Shown here in pieces: positions 11,061 through 22,527 of a stretch of 64,000 bases of DNA. Each line of letters opens with the position of its first letter. Within the stretch, counting starts at the first letter, position 1. Origin of the DNA: Favolaschia claudopus (taxonomy: Eukaryota; Basidiomycota; Agaricomycetes; Agaricales; Mycenaceae); assembly GCA_037176885.1 (NCBI GenBank), contig JAWWNJ010000023.1, forward strand, positions 2,108,001 through 2,172,000, in the 5' to 3' direction. A program made the position numbers and the translations under genes. The notes under the pieces were generated by a model. It saw only the letters and a list, made by a program, of their open reading frames with translations, ran no database searches and was not told where the DNA came from.

Positions 11061-12455
11061 ATGACGATGAATGGATCTTTTAACTCACGACCACCTAGAT
11101 CTTGCGATCCACTTTGCCCTTTTCGATTCGCGTCTGAGGAAAAATTTGGATGTGTACCGATTCCGCTGCTTCCGGAGCTGCTTTCAAGCACCTCTGGTCT
11201 TCCGTCTGAATCGCAGACCAAAGAAATTATGCAGCATGTTGGAAGATTAGAAGATGAAATCTCCACGACAAACTCTCAAATCGCGCGCCTCACAGCTGCG
11301 ATAGAGCAACTGATCGAATACCGAGTAGAACTAGCCGCCTGCGTCAAATCCTACAGAGGCTTAGTTTCTGCTTTGCGAGGTTTCCCAAATGAACTATTGG
11401 TGGAAATTTTCGAGCGTTGCTTAGACTCGGACACCAGTCACCTTTACCCACATCAGCACGCATCGTGGGTTATCAGCCATGTGTGCAGCCGCTGGCGCGG
11501 TGTTGCCCTCAGTACTCCCTCTCTCTGGCGCCACATACACGTTCCGGATTATCTAGGCTTTCACCCTTCGCTGATCACCACTCAATTGGAGCGCGCCGGG
11601 CCGATGACGCAGCTTCTCATCGAACTTCCCTCCGATTGCACGACCGAAACTTTAAATCGTTTGCTTTCCGTATCAGCGCAATGGGCAGAAGCTTGTCTGT
11701 ATCTCACATTCGACGGATTTAGCCACTTTTTCCGTCACACCGGAAAATTCTCAGCCTTGAAAACGCTTTCACTCAGCAGCTGGAGGGCTTTTCCAAGTAC
11801 ATTCGACGTGAACTGGGACGAATCGTTACCACTGCTGCAGGAGATCGAGTTGAAACTCTCTAACGAGAAGGTTCCTCGACAGCTTCCGCTCCCATGGGCG
11901 CAACTTCGTGTATGCGCGGTCAAGGATATATCGTCCTTGGAGCTCTTGTGGTTGATCTCACAGCTGTCTGGAGTCGCTACGGTCTCTGTTCTCAATGGAA
12001 CGAATTCAGACAACGAGGTTTCTACTTCGCCAACAAGATCCACGCTAATATCTCTGTCCTTGAACGACTGGGGGGATTACTTCGTCAGCGACTTCCTGAA
12101 ATTTCTCGTCACCCCGGCTCTAGAGACTCTGAGGTTCGAATCTACAGCGAGCAGACTACCGATGAGTCTGCTACTTCCTTTCCTTAAACGATCCAAATGC
12201 GTTTTGAAACGCCTATCCATCGATGCTTATATTCCCAAAATTGACTTGATTGTCATTCTGAAACTGACACAACTCAGAAGTGTATCTTCTCTGGAACTTC
12301 CGTGCGCTGCCATCTGCGACGGAGGGATTGCGGAGTTAGCTTCTCTCCGGCAGCTTCGCACCCTAGAAGTACAAAACTCCAGCAATATGGATCCATTTCT
12401 TGCCCAGTCGTTACGGGAAGCTCTTCCGAACATCGACGAGCTGGTTTTTCGGTAA
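11061..12455 (+). CDS. F-box protein with N-terminal coiled coil
   Basis: Single-exon frame of 464 aa from the first ATG (11061). Upstream codons stay open but lack an ATG. Residues about 55-95 are heptad-like (KEIMQHVGRLEDEI, then ARLTAAIEQLIEY), suggesting a short coiled coil. The F-box follows at about 110-155: LRGFPNELLVEIFERCL, then HVCSRWRGVALSTPSLW. The rest is a Leu-rich repeat-like region (LKTLSLSSW, LISLSLNDW, VLKRLSIDAY, SLELPCAAI). This coiled coil plus F-box plus LRR order is typical of agaricomycete F-box expansions. Predicted SCF substrate adaptor; substrate unknown. The first 40 residues (Pro/Cys-rich) could be wrong if an upstream intron exists. Confidence 0.85.
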   Translation: MTMNGSFNSRPPRSCDPLCPFRFASEEKFGCVPIPLLPELLSSTSGLPSESQTKEIMQHVGRLEDEISTTNSQIARLTAAIEQLIEYRVELAACVKSYRGLVSALRGFPNELLVEIFERCLDSDTSHLYPHQHASWVISHVCSRWRGVALSTPSLWRHIHVPDYLGFHPSLITTQLERAGPMTQLLIELPSDCTTETLNRLLSVSAQWAEACLYLTFDGFSHFFRHTGKFSALKTLSLSSWRAFPSTFDVNWDESLPLLQEIELKLSNEKVPRQLPLPWAQLRVCAVKDISSLELLWLISQLSGVATVSVLNGTNSDNEVSTSPTRSTLISLSLNDWGDYFVSDFLKFLVTPALETLRFESTASRLPMSLLLPFLKRSKCVLKRLSIDAYIPKIDLIVILKLTQLRSVSSLELPCAAICDGGIAELASLRQLRTLEVQNSSNMDPFLAQSLREALPNIDELVFR

Positions 12456-13260
12456 CTCGTGTATTTGGTTGGTGCTTCAGATCGGTTGATGGTTCGTAAT
12501 TTTCTGGGTGGGAATTGGATGCAAAGTTCGGAAGGGCAGTAGTATTCAATCAATCGTTCTCGATGTTTCAAAAACGCTAAGAATTGGATTTTCATGGCTT
12601 TGTACACAAAAAAAAACAAATCACGATGTTGAACATTCGCCGTCTCACCGCTTTCGGCGTCCTCCGACGGCATGGCTGGTCCCTCAGTGACTCCCCAACA
12701 CTCGGAAGTGAGGCTGGGTAGGAGACTGGAAACAGACGTCGGCGTAAGGAGGGTCAGTCAACATGACCGTCGCGCTACAACAACCGCAGGTACGAGGATA
12801 ATTTTTGTTGTAGCGTCTGTCTACGAGAGACTACCGTCGCGCTGGATTTGTCCATCGGATAATTGCCAATGATGCCCTAGTCTCTCTAGACAGACGCTTC
12901 AACTTCTTCTTAGCTCACTATCCTCGATCAGCTGCAGTCAATTGTCGTTCTATTAAATCACTCGTGCGACATTGAACTCTACGCGACTACGTTTCGCAGC
13001 ACAGGTGATTTGCGTTTCATGTTACATTATTTTTAGGTTTACTAGACAATTGTGTGGAGGGACGGGAATTCCAATGAAAAAGAGTAGCAACATCCGTGGC
13101 AAATGAGTAGGTAGTGGAATGGGACGTGTATTCAGAGAGCAACGAATTCTGGGAAGAGTCAGGGCTGGAGGTAAAGAGAGTGATCGGGATGGACAGGGGT
13201 TTCGCGAAATGAAGGAGGGTGAAGCAGCAAATGAAATGTGACTGACAACGTTATTGTATC
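12456..13260. other. Intergenic region between convergent genes
   Basis: About 800 bp between the F-box gene (+) and the Ser-rich gene (-). The words ACCGTCGCGCT and GTAGCG recur around 12765-12845. No open frame of substance or known element is seen. Confidence 0.45.
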
Positions 13261-14300
13261 CTATTCCCCGGGCGGTGCGCTTCTGCTTCGCCGGCTGGCA
13301 GATTCACCGGTTGAATGCCGCCGTGGAAGACGTCTGCCCCCGCGTAGCGAACCGCGAGGCGAATCGCCACCAGAAGACGAAAACAGTCGCACCCGTTTTT
13401 CCGCGAACCCGAGCAGACGCTGGAATAGCCGCTGCTTCTTCAAGGAGTTGGGGTTGGGTGATCTGTGGGAACGGGAAGCGGACGACGTAGTATGGAGGGA
13501 GCTCGAGGCGGTCGTATCGGGCGTGTTCTGCGTAGCGGGGATGACGATGAGTCTTCAACGGAGGCGCGAGGCAGCGACGGCGCGTCACTTACGATAACGT
13601 GGACCTTTTGGCGTCCTGTGGGCATGACGTAGTACGTACTACCCGAATCATTGCTGCTGAACGAAGATGTGGACGAGGCAGGGCTCATCGGTCTCTCGTG
13701 AGATCGCGATCGATCGTGCCGATAAGGGGTCTTAGAGCCAGACGCCCGTCCTTCATCAATTGATGACATATACGATGGCGCAGACGGGTCCGGGGTCGGG
13801 ATATCAGGGAGGCTCCGCCAGGGATCGGTATTGATGGGATGGATGCTGGTCCTCAGGGGCAAATCTGAGGGAGGAGAAAAGTCATCCTCCAGAGCGAAAG
13901 GATCCAAGTCGGAGCTGTTGAAATGGAAACCGGCTAATGTCGATGCGGGGAACGCATTGTCTGAATGAGCACGACGGCGGCTTCGAGCAGAAGGGATCAA
14001 GACTGGTTCACCCGAAGAGAGCAGAAAATGCTCGCCAAAGCTTCGGGAGCGGGGATTGAGTCCATGAGCCTTCGTAGCATTAGTGGACGTAGTGTGAGCG
14101 ATCCCGGGGGCACGTTCTGGTGCATAGTCGGTGACGATGGTCCTGTGGGCTTTCCAGTCAAATATATAGGGGTTGGAGTCATTGCCCACCAGGATGCAGT
14201 TTCCGGTTGTTCGGGGGGAGAGTTGATGAGCTGTTCGTCGTAGTGCTGGGTGACTGTTTTGGCAACGGGCTGGCTAACCTGACAGACGACGGCGGACGCA
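13261..14300 (-). CDS. Ser/Pro/Arg-rich hypothetical protein, 5' end unresolved
   Basis: Not recognised. The 3' part is clear: the last exon 13527-13261 is joined to the upstream exon across a 59-nt intron (donor GTAAGT at 13592) with exact phase. Further upstream, an in-frame 47-nt intron (donor GTGGGC, about 14189-14143) gives a continuous frame reading QLINSPPEQPETAS, then WTIVTDYAPERAPG. No in-frame ATG was found upstream, so at least one 5' exon is missing or the start is misread; about 14300 is only a limit. The product is at least 300 aa, Ser-rich, with many RS and SP pairs and a strongly basic C-terminus (KKQRLFQRLLGFAEKRVR, then Arg/Ser repeats). It looks disordered and possibly nuclear. 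It sits about 50 nt or more downstream of the next gene on the same strand. Confidence 0.55.
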
Positions 14301-14349
14301 TTAGCTCTCAAAAACGCAAAACCTATGGGAGTTATAAATCGTGGAATGT

Positions 14350-15995
14350 TTAGAGTAACGAGAAGAACTGACAGTCTTCTTCAACAACGTCGAAATGATT
14401 GGTTAATACTTGTTTCAGGGTCGAGAGATCAAGTTGTCTTCCGAGATCCTGGTAAGAATGATTAAGTTTTCAAATGAGGAACAGAACTGGACGTGCATCG
14501 TTGAATATTTCCCGCCAATCATCGTCATGAGTTATCACGACCTTTGCATTAGGCGCCTTGACTAGACGTTTAGTTTTTCCGGTCCTTTCTAAGTTGAAAG
14601 ACGTCACCTCGCGAAGAATATGCTGATGAATGAGTTGAGAAGGATGGACGGCCTTGAGTTTTCAAATTTTTCAGGGCCAACTTCGTCCTCATAGTTGAAT
14701 ACACGCACCATGGGAACTGGAAAGGCAGTGGAGACTATTCCATTACCGTCTGGAGAACCTTGTGCAGTGTTCTGCCTACCGCCACTGCTGGAAGTAAAAT
14801 TCCCCCCAAAGAACGACCAAATAGAAGAAGAACCCGACGAGGATCCGAACGGTATAAAGGAACGCCCCGAGCTGTCAGTGAAAGTCGATGAGTCCACCAG
14901 CTGACAAGTTTCGGCGCCAAAGAGCTTTCCCCAAATCCCTGAACAGACGGAAATAGCAAATGCGTGAATGAACGTCGTCTGATTCAGAGGGTCGGCGCTT
15001 AAAGGCGGGTCCACGTGCTTGTTATGGAAGTACGCCCCGTCCCACCGGTATCGGTAGCCATTTTCTACATCTGTCGTCGGACTGAAGGCTATCTGGAACT
15101 CGGATCGCAACGAAACATCTTGGAAGGTAGCCATACCCCAAGATTTGGCCTTCTCCCATCCAGTGACGAGATACAAAGCCCCGTTGACCAGTCCTCGTCC
15201 TCTCGTCTGGTTGACATATTTATACCAGCTTTCTGCATTCTTTGCCGCGTATCGCCGCATGCTTTCAAGGTTTTCGAGCCTTTCCAATTGTGCACCGTGT
15301 GGGAGGGCTAGGACGGCTCCGTCAGGTCCCTGGCAATCAAACAGAAAATTCCCTCCTGGAAACCTCACGAGTCATGAAAATCAGCGTCTTTCGAGCACTG
15401 ACTCCGATAAGCATAAAGACTTACTCAGAGACACCACTGCGTTGCTTTTGAGCTGAAGGACTGGAAACGTAATTTCCCGGTTCATAGTTATGCCGAGTAA
15501 CGTCCACCGACTCGTATTTGAGCAACGGCTCAAAGTCTGGGGGAGTGTTGACATTGATTGTATGCCCGCGCGGGAGGTAGATATTGAAGAAGAAATCGAA
15601 GCTCCCCTCGGGAGTTACTCGCCCTACGTCACCAATTGCGACGCCTTTCCGTCGATAAGCTGCGGAAAGATTGGCCGGAGGAGCAGGAATGTAAAGCGGA
15701 AACCCTCGACCCTGCCGCAGTAGCAAGCTGGTATAATTTCCACTCTCAGAATACACCACAGTCGGCGTGGGCGTGGTTGGTGCATTCGACGTTGCCTAAA
15801 CTCAGTGCTCCTGAGTCGAATACGACGACGTCGAGAACTAATACGCACCATCGTAGGGGTTGAAGTAGTAGCAGCTGCTGCTGCTGATGCGGCCACGACA
15901 CTCGCATTTGAGAAATAGGGTTCAAGGTTAAGATTGCCCTGCACATTGGTGAAATGACCACCGCGAATCCCAAATTGTGTAGCATTCTGAAACAT
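14350..15995 (-). CDS. Conserved basidiomycete family protein with GG-x-F-x-NV start and THDDDW end
   Basis: Function unknown, but a family I recognise in Agaricomycetes by its motifs. Exons: 15995-15849, 15795-15425, 15363-14709, 14652-14608, 14556 to about 14488, 14448-14350; about 461 aa. It starts MFQNATQFGIRGGHFTNVQG. In the middle are LLLRQGRGFPLYIPAP, GVAIGDVGRVTPEGSFDFFF, GAVLALPHGAQLERLENLE and AESWYKYVNQTRGRGL, then YLVTGWEKAKSWGMATF. The end is VHPSQLIHQHILRE and AKVVITHDDDWREIF, finishing NHFDVVEEDC. The last intron is uncertain: it needs either a weak GTTCTG donor or a GC donor. If it is not spliced, the protein stops at 14470 after 434 aa. A variable Gly/Ser-rich insert lies at about residues 330-370. 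ATG 16037 is an alternative in-frame start. Confidence 0.78.
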
Positions 15996-16495
15996 ATGGG
16001 AAGGACTGATGTAAAGCATTAACTTCATATTATTCAAGAATAGAGAGCGGCGGGCACGCTCACCTTCCTGGAGTGTTGGCAGCTGCGTCCATACGCCGCT
16101 TAATGGGGGATGGGGGAGGGAAGGGGGAGTCAGTGGATGCTGTTACAGTGCGGAGAAATTCAGCATACTATATATGTGCTGGAGGCAATGCGAGTAGGCG
16201 CTTATTCCCGGAAAGTAGTCCTATATATGAAGTATACCGGTGTGAGATCGTCCATAGAGGGGAAAGCTATCTGGCTCCGGTTCCGACTCCCGGAGTGTGA
16301 TTGTGCATGGGCCACAGTAGATGATTAAGAGCAAGCCGGTTCAATTTGACGACAGCCGTTCGAAAAACCTGCGCCAGTCTGAGGGAAAGATTTTTCTGCA
16401 GACCCGCTCGATACTCAAAAATATGCAGATAGGCATCGATGGACGCACTGCCAGCACCCTGCCAATAAAACTCTCCGGCGCCATTGAAGTCACCT

Positions 16496-16875
16496 TTCAC
16501 CAGGACAGATACACGAAGGATTCCGAATGCGAAAGGCCCAAGAATCAGCACCACAACTATATTTCATCGGAGAAAAAAAAAAGTCGATTCTATCTCTCCA
16601 GTCTAGGACAAGAGAACCGCGTCGAAGGAGCAAAGACCGAAAATCGAGAAGGATTAATCCGAACGCACCGCCATCGTCCAGCCTAGAGAACTTCCCGGTG
16701 ACGAGCTAACTTTCACCAGGGACAGATACATGAGGATTTCGAACGCGAAGGACGAAGAATAAGCGCCACAACTAGCGTTTATCGGAGGAAACAAAGGCAA
16801 TTCCGTCTCTTCAGTCTGGGACAGGAGAAACGCGTCCAAGACTAGAAAGAGCAAAGACCGAAAAAATGAGAAGGA
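16496..16875. repeat. Diverged direct duplication, about 165 bp at 215-bp spacing
   Basis: Segment 16496 to about 16660 recurs at 16711 to about 16875 with roughly 80 percent identity by eye; both begin TTCACCAGG and both end near AAAGACCGAAAA. On the minus strand both copies show the same 3' splice-like end, followed by TTGTGG and a short hydrophobic frame. This fits a duplicated exon plus part of its intron in a minus-strand gene. The gene itself is not recognised. Confidence 0.6.
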
Positions 16876-16899
16876 CACCCAAATTCTCCACCAGAATCC

Positions 16900-17064
16900 G
16901 AGCCGCATATTACCTAAGTCACAGTTCTTTCTCTTCATCACTGTAGCCGGTGCGCAATCGGGCAGAAGAGTACTTGATTGTAAGACAGTTGTGGCTGGAG
17001 CAAATAACGACTTGCGAGTGGCATCAGGCTGAATCCCTGCAAATTTGGACGCAGTTAGTTTCAT
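16900..17064 (-). CDS. Possible first exon of an unrecognised gene
   Basis: An ATG at 17064 opens a frame (MKLTASKFAGIQPD, then LLPDCAPATVMKRKNC). It runs into a candidate GTAATA donor near 16914 and then toward the duplicated exon-like segments. The downstream hydrophobic frame (VVLILGPFAFGILRVSVLVK) could be a membrane helix. No family was recognised and the exon chain was not completed, so treat this as a pointer only. Confidence 0.3.
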
Positions 17065-18237
17065 GAATAATTCTCCATAAAGAAAGGGCGTTCAGATATC
17101 CTCGAACGACGGCGTCACTGGCCAGCATACATAGAAAGCAAGGCGCTCCAGCGTTGAACCATGAACGTTGAGGTTTGAGCACAAGTCGAGAGTTCGGAAG
17201 AGAAATTTTCTGCTGACTCATCCCTTCCTTCCCCTCGAGGCCTCCCCCCACCTCCTCCTCACTCAAACTAACCTCCAACCTTCCCCTCGTCATCGACAGT
17301 AGCACTTCAAATTTAAATACATTACTACCCACTACCTTTACTTAGTAAACTCGTACAACAAGACAGAAAAAGAGACTGCAACGCACGCACACCCTGACAG
17401 TGGTAGCTAATACAGTGTAACAGATCCAAAGACGCGAGATTGGAGAAGGAAAGATTGGAATCGGAATCGTCTAGGCAGGCATGAAAGAGAAACAGTGTAA
17501 GGAGGGGAAGGGATCGTAATGAGTGAGTTGTGGGCGCTCGGCCGAGGCGAGGTAGGTGCAAGAAAAAAGAAAGGAAGAAAAGGAAACGTCCATCCGAGAC
17601 GAAACGAAGAAAGTGGACGTAAACAATAGATATATAGGTAGAAAGGTAGTATGACAAAAACGAAGAAAGGAAAGCATCATTCAAACGACGATATTGTATG
17701 TATGAACGGAGAGAGGAACAGCAGAGACAGAGACAAAGAGAGGAACAGGAACAGCGTAGTAGAGTGCCGAGTGCGGGGAGGGAAGCGGAGCGATAGGATA
17801 AGTACGATACATAAGAGACTGGGGATACCGGGGAAGACGCAAAGGAGACGTAGGGAGTGTGGTAGGGCGCGGAGAGGATAGGGAAGGAAGAGAGGGAGGA
17901 AAGGGAGGGAAGGTAGAAACAGCTCGATCAGGCGATGTCCGGGGAGACGAAGACGATGTATCTGATACATAGTATGACGAGATCGTTGTGAGGAGACGGC
18001 GAGGAGGGTGTCTGGGGAGTCGTGGGGAGAGTGAGGGAGGGACGGCAGGCATACTGGATGGAGTATAGGGAGCGTGTGGCGAGGGGCCGGACCGACGATA
18101 GGTGAGGAATACATAGGGTAGGCTGGAGACCGCGAGACGGCAAGAAAGGAGGGGATGAAATCTAGATAGAACGTGGCCGAGGAGGAGCCATGAAGACGAG
18201 GGCGCGAAAGTATCGCGCACCCGCCCCGCCCCGCTCC
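17065..18237. other. Purine-rich (+) region downstream of C2H2 copy 1, no gene supported
   Basis: The plus strand is rich in GGA/GAA and the minus strand in CCT/CTT, especially 17440-18180. Open frames on the minus strand here are Pro/Ser/Leu low-complexity and start well downstream of the C2H2 stop at 18238. The region most likely contains the long 3' UTR of the C2H2 gene. Confidence 0.45.
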
Positions 18238-20182
18238 TCAAAGCGAAACCCCACTCATATTCGCCCACGGATCCTCCACCTTCCCAACTCCCACCCCGCC
18301 TCCCATTGGCCCACCCATCCCCAAGCCCATGCTCAACAACCCGCCTCCCCCTCCCCCTCCTCCCCCTCCCCCCATCCCGGGCATCCTCAGCCCACTGCCC
18401 CCTCCTCCCCCTCCTCCCTCGCCGTTATAGCTGCCGGCACTATGCGACCTCGCCCTCCCTCCGCCGCCCGCGCCCAACTTAAGCCCCGACGGCCCATTGG
18501 AGTCGAGGTTGTTTGGAGGGGGAGCAGGGGGGAAGTCGGCTGAGAAGTCTGGCATGCGGCCGTTGGCTTCAAGGGTGCGTTGGCAGTCTGCGCCGCCTTC
18601 GGAGCGTACTAGAGATGAAGAAGGGGGGAGTTAGTATACGGAGAAACGATGAATCGAAAAGCCAAAGAACGAAAACGAAAAAAGCGAATCAAATGAACAA
18701 AGAGGAACACTCACAATGCCGATTCAACGCATCCATCCGCGCAAACTGCTTCCCACACCCCTCACACACAAACGGCCTATAATTCGTATGCAGCTGCTCA
18801 TGCCTCTTACAATCATGCTGCCTCGCGAACCCCTTCCCGCACCCCGGCCACTTGCACAAAAACGGCCTTTCCTCGTTATGGCTCCGAATATGCCCCTTGA
18901 GATTGAAGCTCCGCGTGAAGGTGGACCCGCAGCCGGGCACGGGGCACACGAAGGTCGCCTCCTGCTTGCGCCGGTTGTGCGAGGCCTTTTGCGTGCGGAT
19001 GGTGGTGACGTTTTGTTTGCTGACCGTGGGGGCGTTGATATTGTCAGGCAGAGGCACGGGTGGGAGCGCGGAGGGGGAGGCGTGCGGGGAGGGGTACGGC
19101 GAGGGGCGCGTGGAGGACGCGTTGCTCCACGACCCGCTCGAGTGGCTGCGGTAGTGCCCGCGCGCGCGGATCGACGGGGGCGGGGGGTCGACGGGGCTGA
19201 GGAATTGCGGGCCAGAAAAATCCACCGGCATAAGAGAACGCATGTCCTCGGAGCGGGTCTGCCTGGTGTGCCCGGGGCGGGTGTGCTCGGAGGCGGAGCG
19301 CGAGCGGCGGAGGTCGGGGGAGAGGAAGCCGTTGTTGTCGCCGAAGTGGAAGGAGTTGAAAGACGGACGCTGGCGTGGCGCTTCGTCGTCGAGAGCGGAC
19401 CCGATGTTGCCCATTTGCCCGATGAAGTTGTCGTTCCATTGCGGCGGGTCGTGGTCGGAGCTGCTGCGGGGGCGCGGGAAATGCAGGGGTTGTTCTTGAG
19501 GTGGCTCGCGCAGAGTCTCCAAGCTGGTTTGGAAGGGCACCGCAGCGGACGCAGCGCCGCCGCCGCTGACGGGCGTCGCTGGCACGATGTGCAGCCGCGG
19601 ACCCAAGCCATCACCTTCAGGCGCGTTGATGATGGGCGCAGTCATCAAGCGAGGAGGCGATTTCGGATGCGGGGACGGCGGGCGGTCGCGCGGGAGCGGG
19701 TCGGTGCCCCAGTTCGGGGACCTGAACGTCATGTTGTCGAAGGCCTGGGCGACGTTCATGCGGGGAGAGCCGGATTGCGAGATCGACGACGCCCGGGAGC
19801 GCTGTTCGCCGCTGCCGGTGCTGGAAGGCGAGCTGTAGTCATAGGAAGCGCCCCGGTCGACGTTCACAGGGACAGAAGAGAAAGAGTAGTCGGTGTCGTT
19901 GAACATGAGCAGAGACGAAGATTGCGGGGGATCGTATTCAGATGGGTCGTATTCGGGCACCACAGCCGCCTCTTCTTCAAACAAGCCAAGATCTCCACCG
20001 CTGAAGCTGAGTTCCGAGTGCCCAGAGTACGGTGAGTTGTGGTATGAGCCGTTGTAGGACGGAGTATGAGGGAACTGAGGGCTGCCGAGGTTGAAGGCGG
20101 CGTCTGCCGAGTCGAGTTGGATGCGAAAGTCATTGCCTTCTTCTGCTATATACTCTGCAGTGTCGTGATGCTGAGGATCCAT
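18238..20182 (-). CDS. CRZ1-like C2H2 zinc-finger factor, copy 1 (complete)
   Basis: Two exons, 20182-18715 and 18608-18238, with a 106-nt intron (GTGAGT donor, TACTAAC branch sequence, CTCTAG acceptor) that splits the Leu codon just after finger 3; 612 aa. Residues 1-400 are Ser/Pro/Asp-rich and disordered, as in calcineurin-regulated factors. Finger 1 at about 411-435 (CPVPGCGSTF), finger 2 at 441-465 (CKWPGCGKGFARQHDCKRH), finger 3 at 471-489 (CEGCGKQFARMDALNRH), followed after splicing by LRSEGGADC. The FARQHD and FARxDALxRHxRSE signatures are those of the Crz1/CrzA family. A weak PxIxIT-like calcineurin docking candidate is PRLHIV at about residues 195-200. The C-terminus (about 510-612) is Gly-rich. 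This is the only copy with an undisturbed 3' end, so it is the probable parent of the array. Confidence 0.88.
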
Positions 20183-20330
20183 TGTGTTGTACTGCCTTGA
20201 GAGAGAGAAAGAGTTTCAAAAGATGTCGTTGTTTGTGTTTGTTGTGTTTTGCGTCCCTCTTGTAACCGTCAACGATAAAATTCAAAAACACACCTTGAAG
20301 ACAGCAAGAGTTTGCGATACCCGCGTCGTC
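20183..20330. promoter_or_regulatory. Divergent start region of C2H2 copy 1 and array A
   Basis: The C2H2 gene reads left and array A reads right from here. On the minus strand, a GTGTGT donor near 20295 and a CTCTCTCAAG acceptor near 20196 suggest a 5' UTR intron ending just before the ATG. Units 2-5 carry a GCCGTCGACGGTGACCGTC element at the equivalent place (30264, 40591, 50241, 60077); in unit 1 it is changed. Confidence 0.4.
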
Positions 20331-22290
20331 GTTTGGCCAGCGAGCAAGATAATAATTTCCCACAATATGAATTTCCCTTCACTCCTCTTTTACTCTCACG
20401 GCCTCTTTCTTCCACTCTCCTTGATATCTCAAGGCAGTGCTCGCGTCTTCAACACACCCGGCTTTGTTCTCCCATCTCCTCATCCCTCTCCGACGAATCA
20501 ACAACAGACGGCTTTGATTCACTACACCGCCCAAACAACAGCAACAAGATACATACCATGCCCTCTGTCAGCAACCCATCCCGTTCCGTTCCCTGCGCGC
20601 GTCCATCGACTTCCACCTTACTAACAAACAAACCAACAGCGCCTATCCCTCAAATACCGCGTTGAATGCCGCGCCGTTGCTTATCGAGGTGAGTTCACCT
20701 CCCTTGTCCCTCCTTTCTTTCGCTAACCACCCTCTCCGGCTTCTTCCTCCCGCCACAACGCGTCTGACGCGTCGACCCACCACCCCTCTCCATCCCAACC
20801 GCGGAAACGACGACTGTCGTCGAGTCAGAGCAGCCACGAAGCGCGTATGGGGGTAAAAGGTGCGTGTCTACGTTTTTAGCGTCTTTTGATTTCTCTCACC
20901 CGATCCCTGCCCCACACTTTCCAATCGCGAACGTAGCAGCTTTCCGACGCCTCACCCGCCCCTTCTCTTCCTCACCCATCTCCTCCACCCCTAACCACTT
21001 TGCCAACGCCGACTCGCAACAACTCACCCAACTTCGGCACCTGCCGAATTCGACGTTCTGACCTCAAAATCCCGCCACCTCACGCCCTCCTCGCCACGCC
21101 TCCCACCACCACCACCGCCTACATTGACCAATGCCTCGGCTTCGGAGACAGCGCCGACGAACGTGCGTTCGCCGCTATTTTGTCTAATATCCGCGCTAAC
21201 GTGATTTTTCAGCAATCCCTCCTTCTTCCGCCACTCTACTCTGCTTCCGCCGTCCCTCGCACCACCACCTCACCAACTCGCACTCGCCGAGCCCCCGCCT
21301 CCCCGACGTCGCCGTTCGCGAAGCCGGCGACAACGCCGACGTGTACCTACGTACAAAAAGCAATACATACGGCCCAAGGTGCGTCCGTTCGCTCGGTATC
21401 CCTCCCTGCTCTTACTGGCAGAACTTCTTCCTCATCCAGCCCGCCTCTTCCTCACCTCGTCCCCCACCCGCCGTGTCCGTCGCTGTATCTACGCCGACCC
21501 GATCCATCACCACCTAACCCACTTACTCACCCCGCCGCAACCTCGTTCCCCCGCCATTCCGCCCTCTCACCCGCTCATTTTCGCTCCCAACTCCACCTCC
21601 AGCCTCGCCCCCGCGCACCACTCTCCGCCGCCGTCTCCCTCGACACCCTCAACGAAGTCGTCGGCGCTACGCGCCCCTAAATCAAATTAAAGTAAATTCT
21701 TTGTTTTTTGACGACGAAACGATCGAGATACTCACCTAAATACGCAGATCAACCCACCGCGCCTTCGCCGCCCTCCTCGCCACCGTCAACGTCGATGTCG
21801 CCGCCTACGCGCTACGCGCCGACTCGCTCGGAATCGCGCCAAAAATCAATATCAAGTTAAGTTCCTGCAATTTTGACGCCGAATGACACTGAATAGCTCA
21901 CCTTTCTTAACAGATCAACGCGCAATCGACTCGTATCGATTCGCGCAACGCCTCGGCCGCCGCCCTCCCCGATACCCTCGACCTCAACGACGCCGACAGC
22001 GTCGTTTCGCCGCGCGCGCCGCTTCGCTCGGAAATTGGGCTAGAAATTAAAAATTAAGGTGAGTTCTTTTGTTTGTGACGCGAATGAAGGAAAAAGATGA
22101 CTTACCGACGGACACAGATCAACGTACCGTCGCTTGGAAAGCACCTCGAGACGAAGGGTGAAGCGCGGGTGGGGCGGGACGGCGCTGATGGGCGCGCGCA
22201 TTCGTGCCGGGATGAGGATGGGATGGCGGGGTGGGCGGCGGGTCAGGATGTCGAAACGAGACGAGGCGAGCGAAGGCGGTAGCGTACCGT
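20331..22290 (+). repeat. Array A, unit 1: plus-strand intron/exon-like modules
   Basis: A C-rich region in which short exon-like pieces rich in CGCGTCG and GCCGCC words alternate with 45-60 nt segments that look like introns. A clear example starts GTGCGTTCGCCG near 21161, has GCTAACG as branch point and ends TTTTTCAG near 21212. Others have GTGAGT or GTAAAT donors and ACGCAG or TTAACAG acceptors near 21690-22120. Long open frames (for example 21000-21680) run through the introns and so are not credible proteins. Coding status is unresolved. Confidence 0.6.
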
Positions 22291-22527
22291 AATGTAGCTA
22301 CAATGTAAGTACCTAGTTGAGCTGAATGAAACAAGTCTTGTTTTCAATTTCTGCGGCGTGAATTGTCAGTAATTGAATACCACACCACGGCGTACGAGTT
22401 AAATGCAAGGCAAATTGAATGAAACGAAATCAAGAAAGGAGAAACTCACCTAGATTGAATTGAAGTCGCAAATTCCGAAGGCACGAGTTGAGCCGAATTG
22501 AACGCTAGAAAGAGATGAGTTATGAAC

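Noticed and set aside
14470..14487. Stop at 14470 as the definite end of the THDDDW family protein
   Set aside because: A further in-frame exon (14448-14350) encodes an ending typical of the family, so the later stop is preferred, though the intron donor is weak.
17681..18268. Minus-strand Ser/Pro/Leu frame of 195 codons
   Set aside because: Low-complexity pyrimidine-rich sequence overlapping the end of C2H2 copy 1; more likely 3' UTR.
18716..20035. Plus-strand open frame of 439 codons (and similar ones at 39390-40292, 49163-49870, 58873-59706)
   Set aside because: Antisense shadow of the GC-rich C2H2 exon; Arg/Gly/Ala-rich with no domain, and it breaks where the real gene has synonymous changes.
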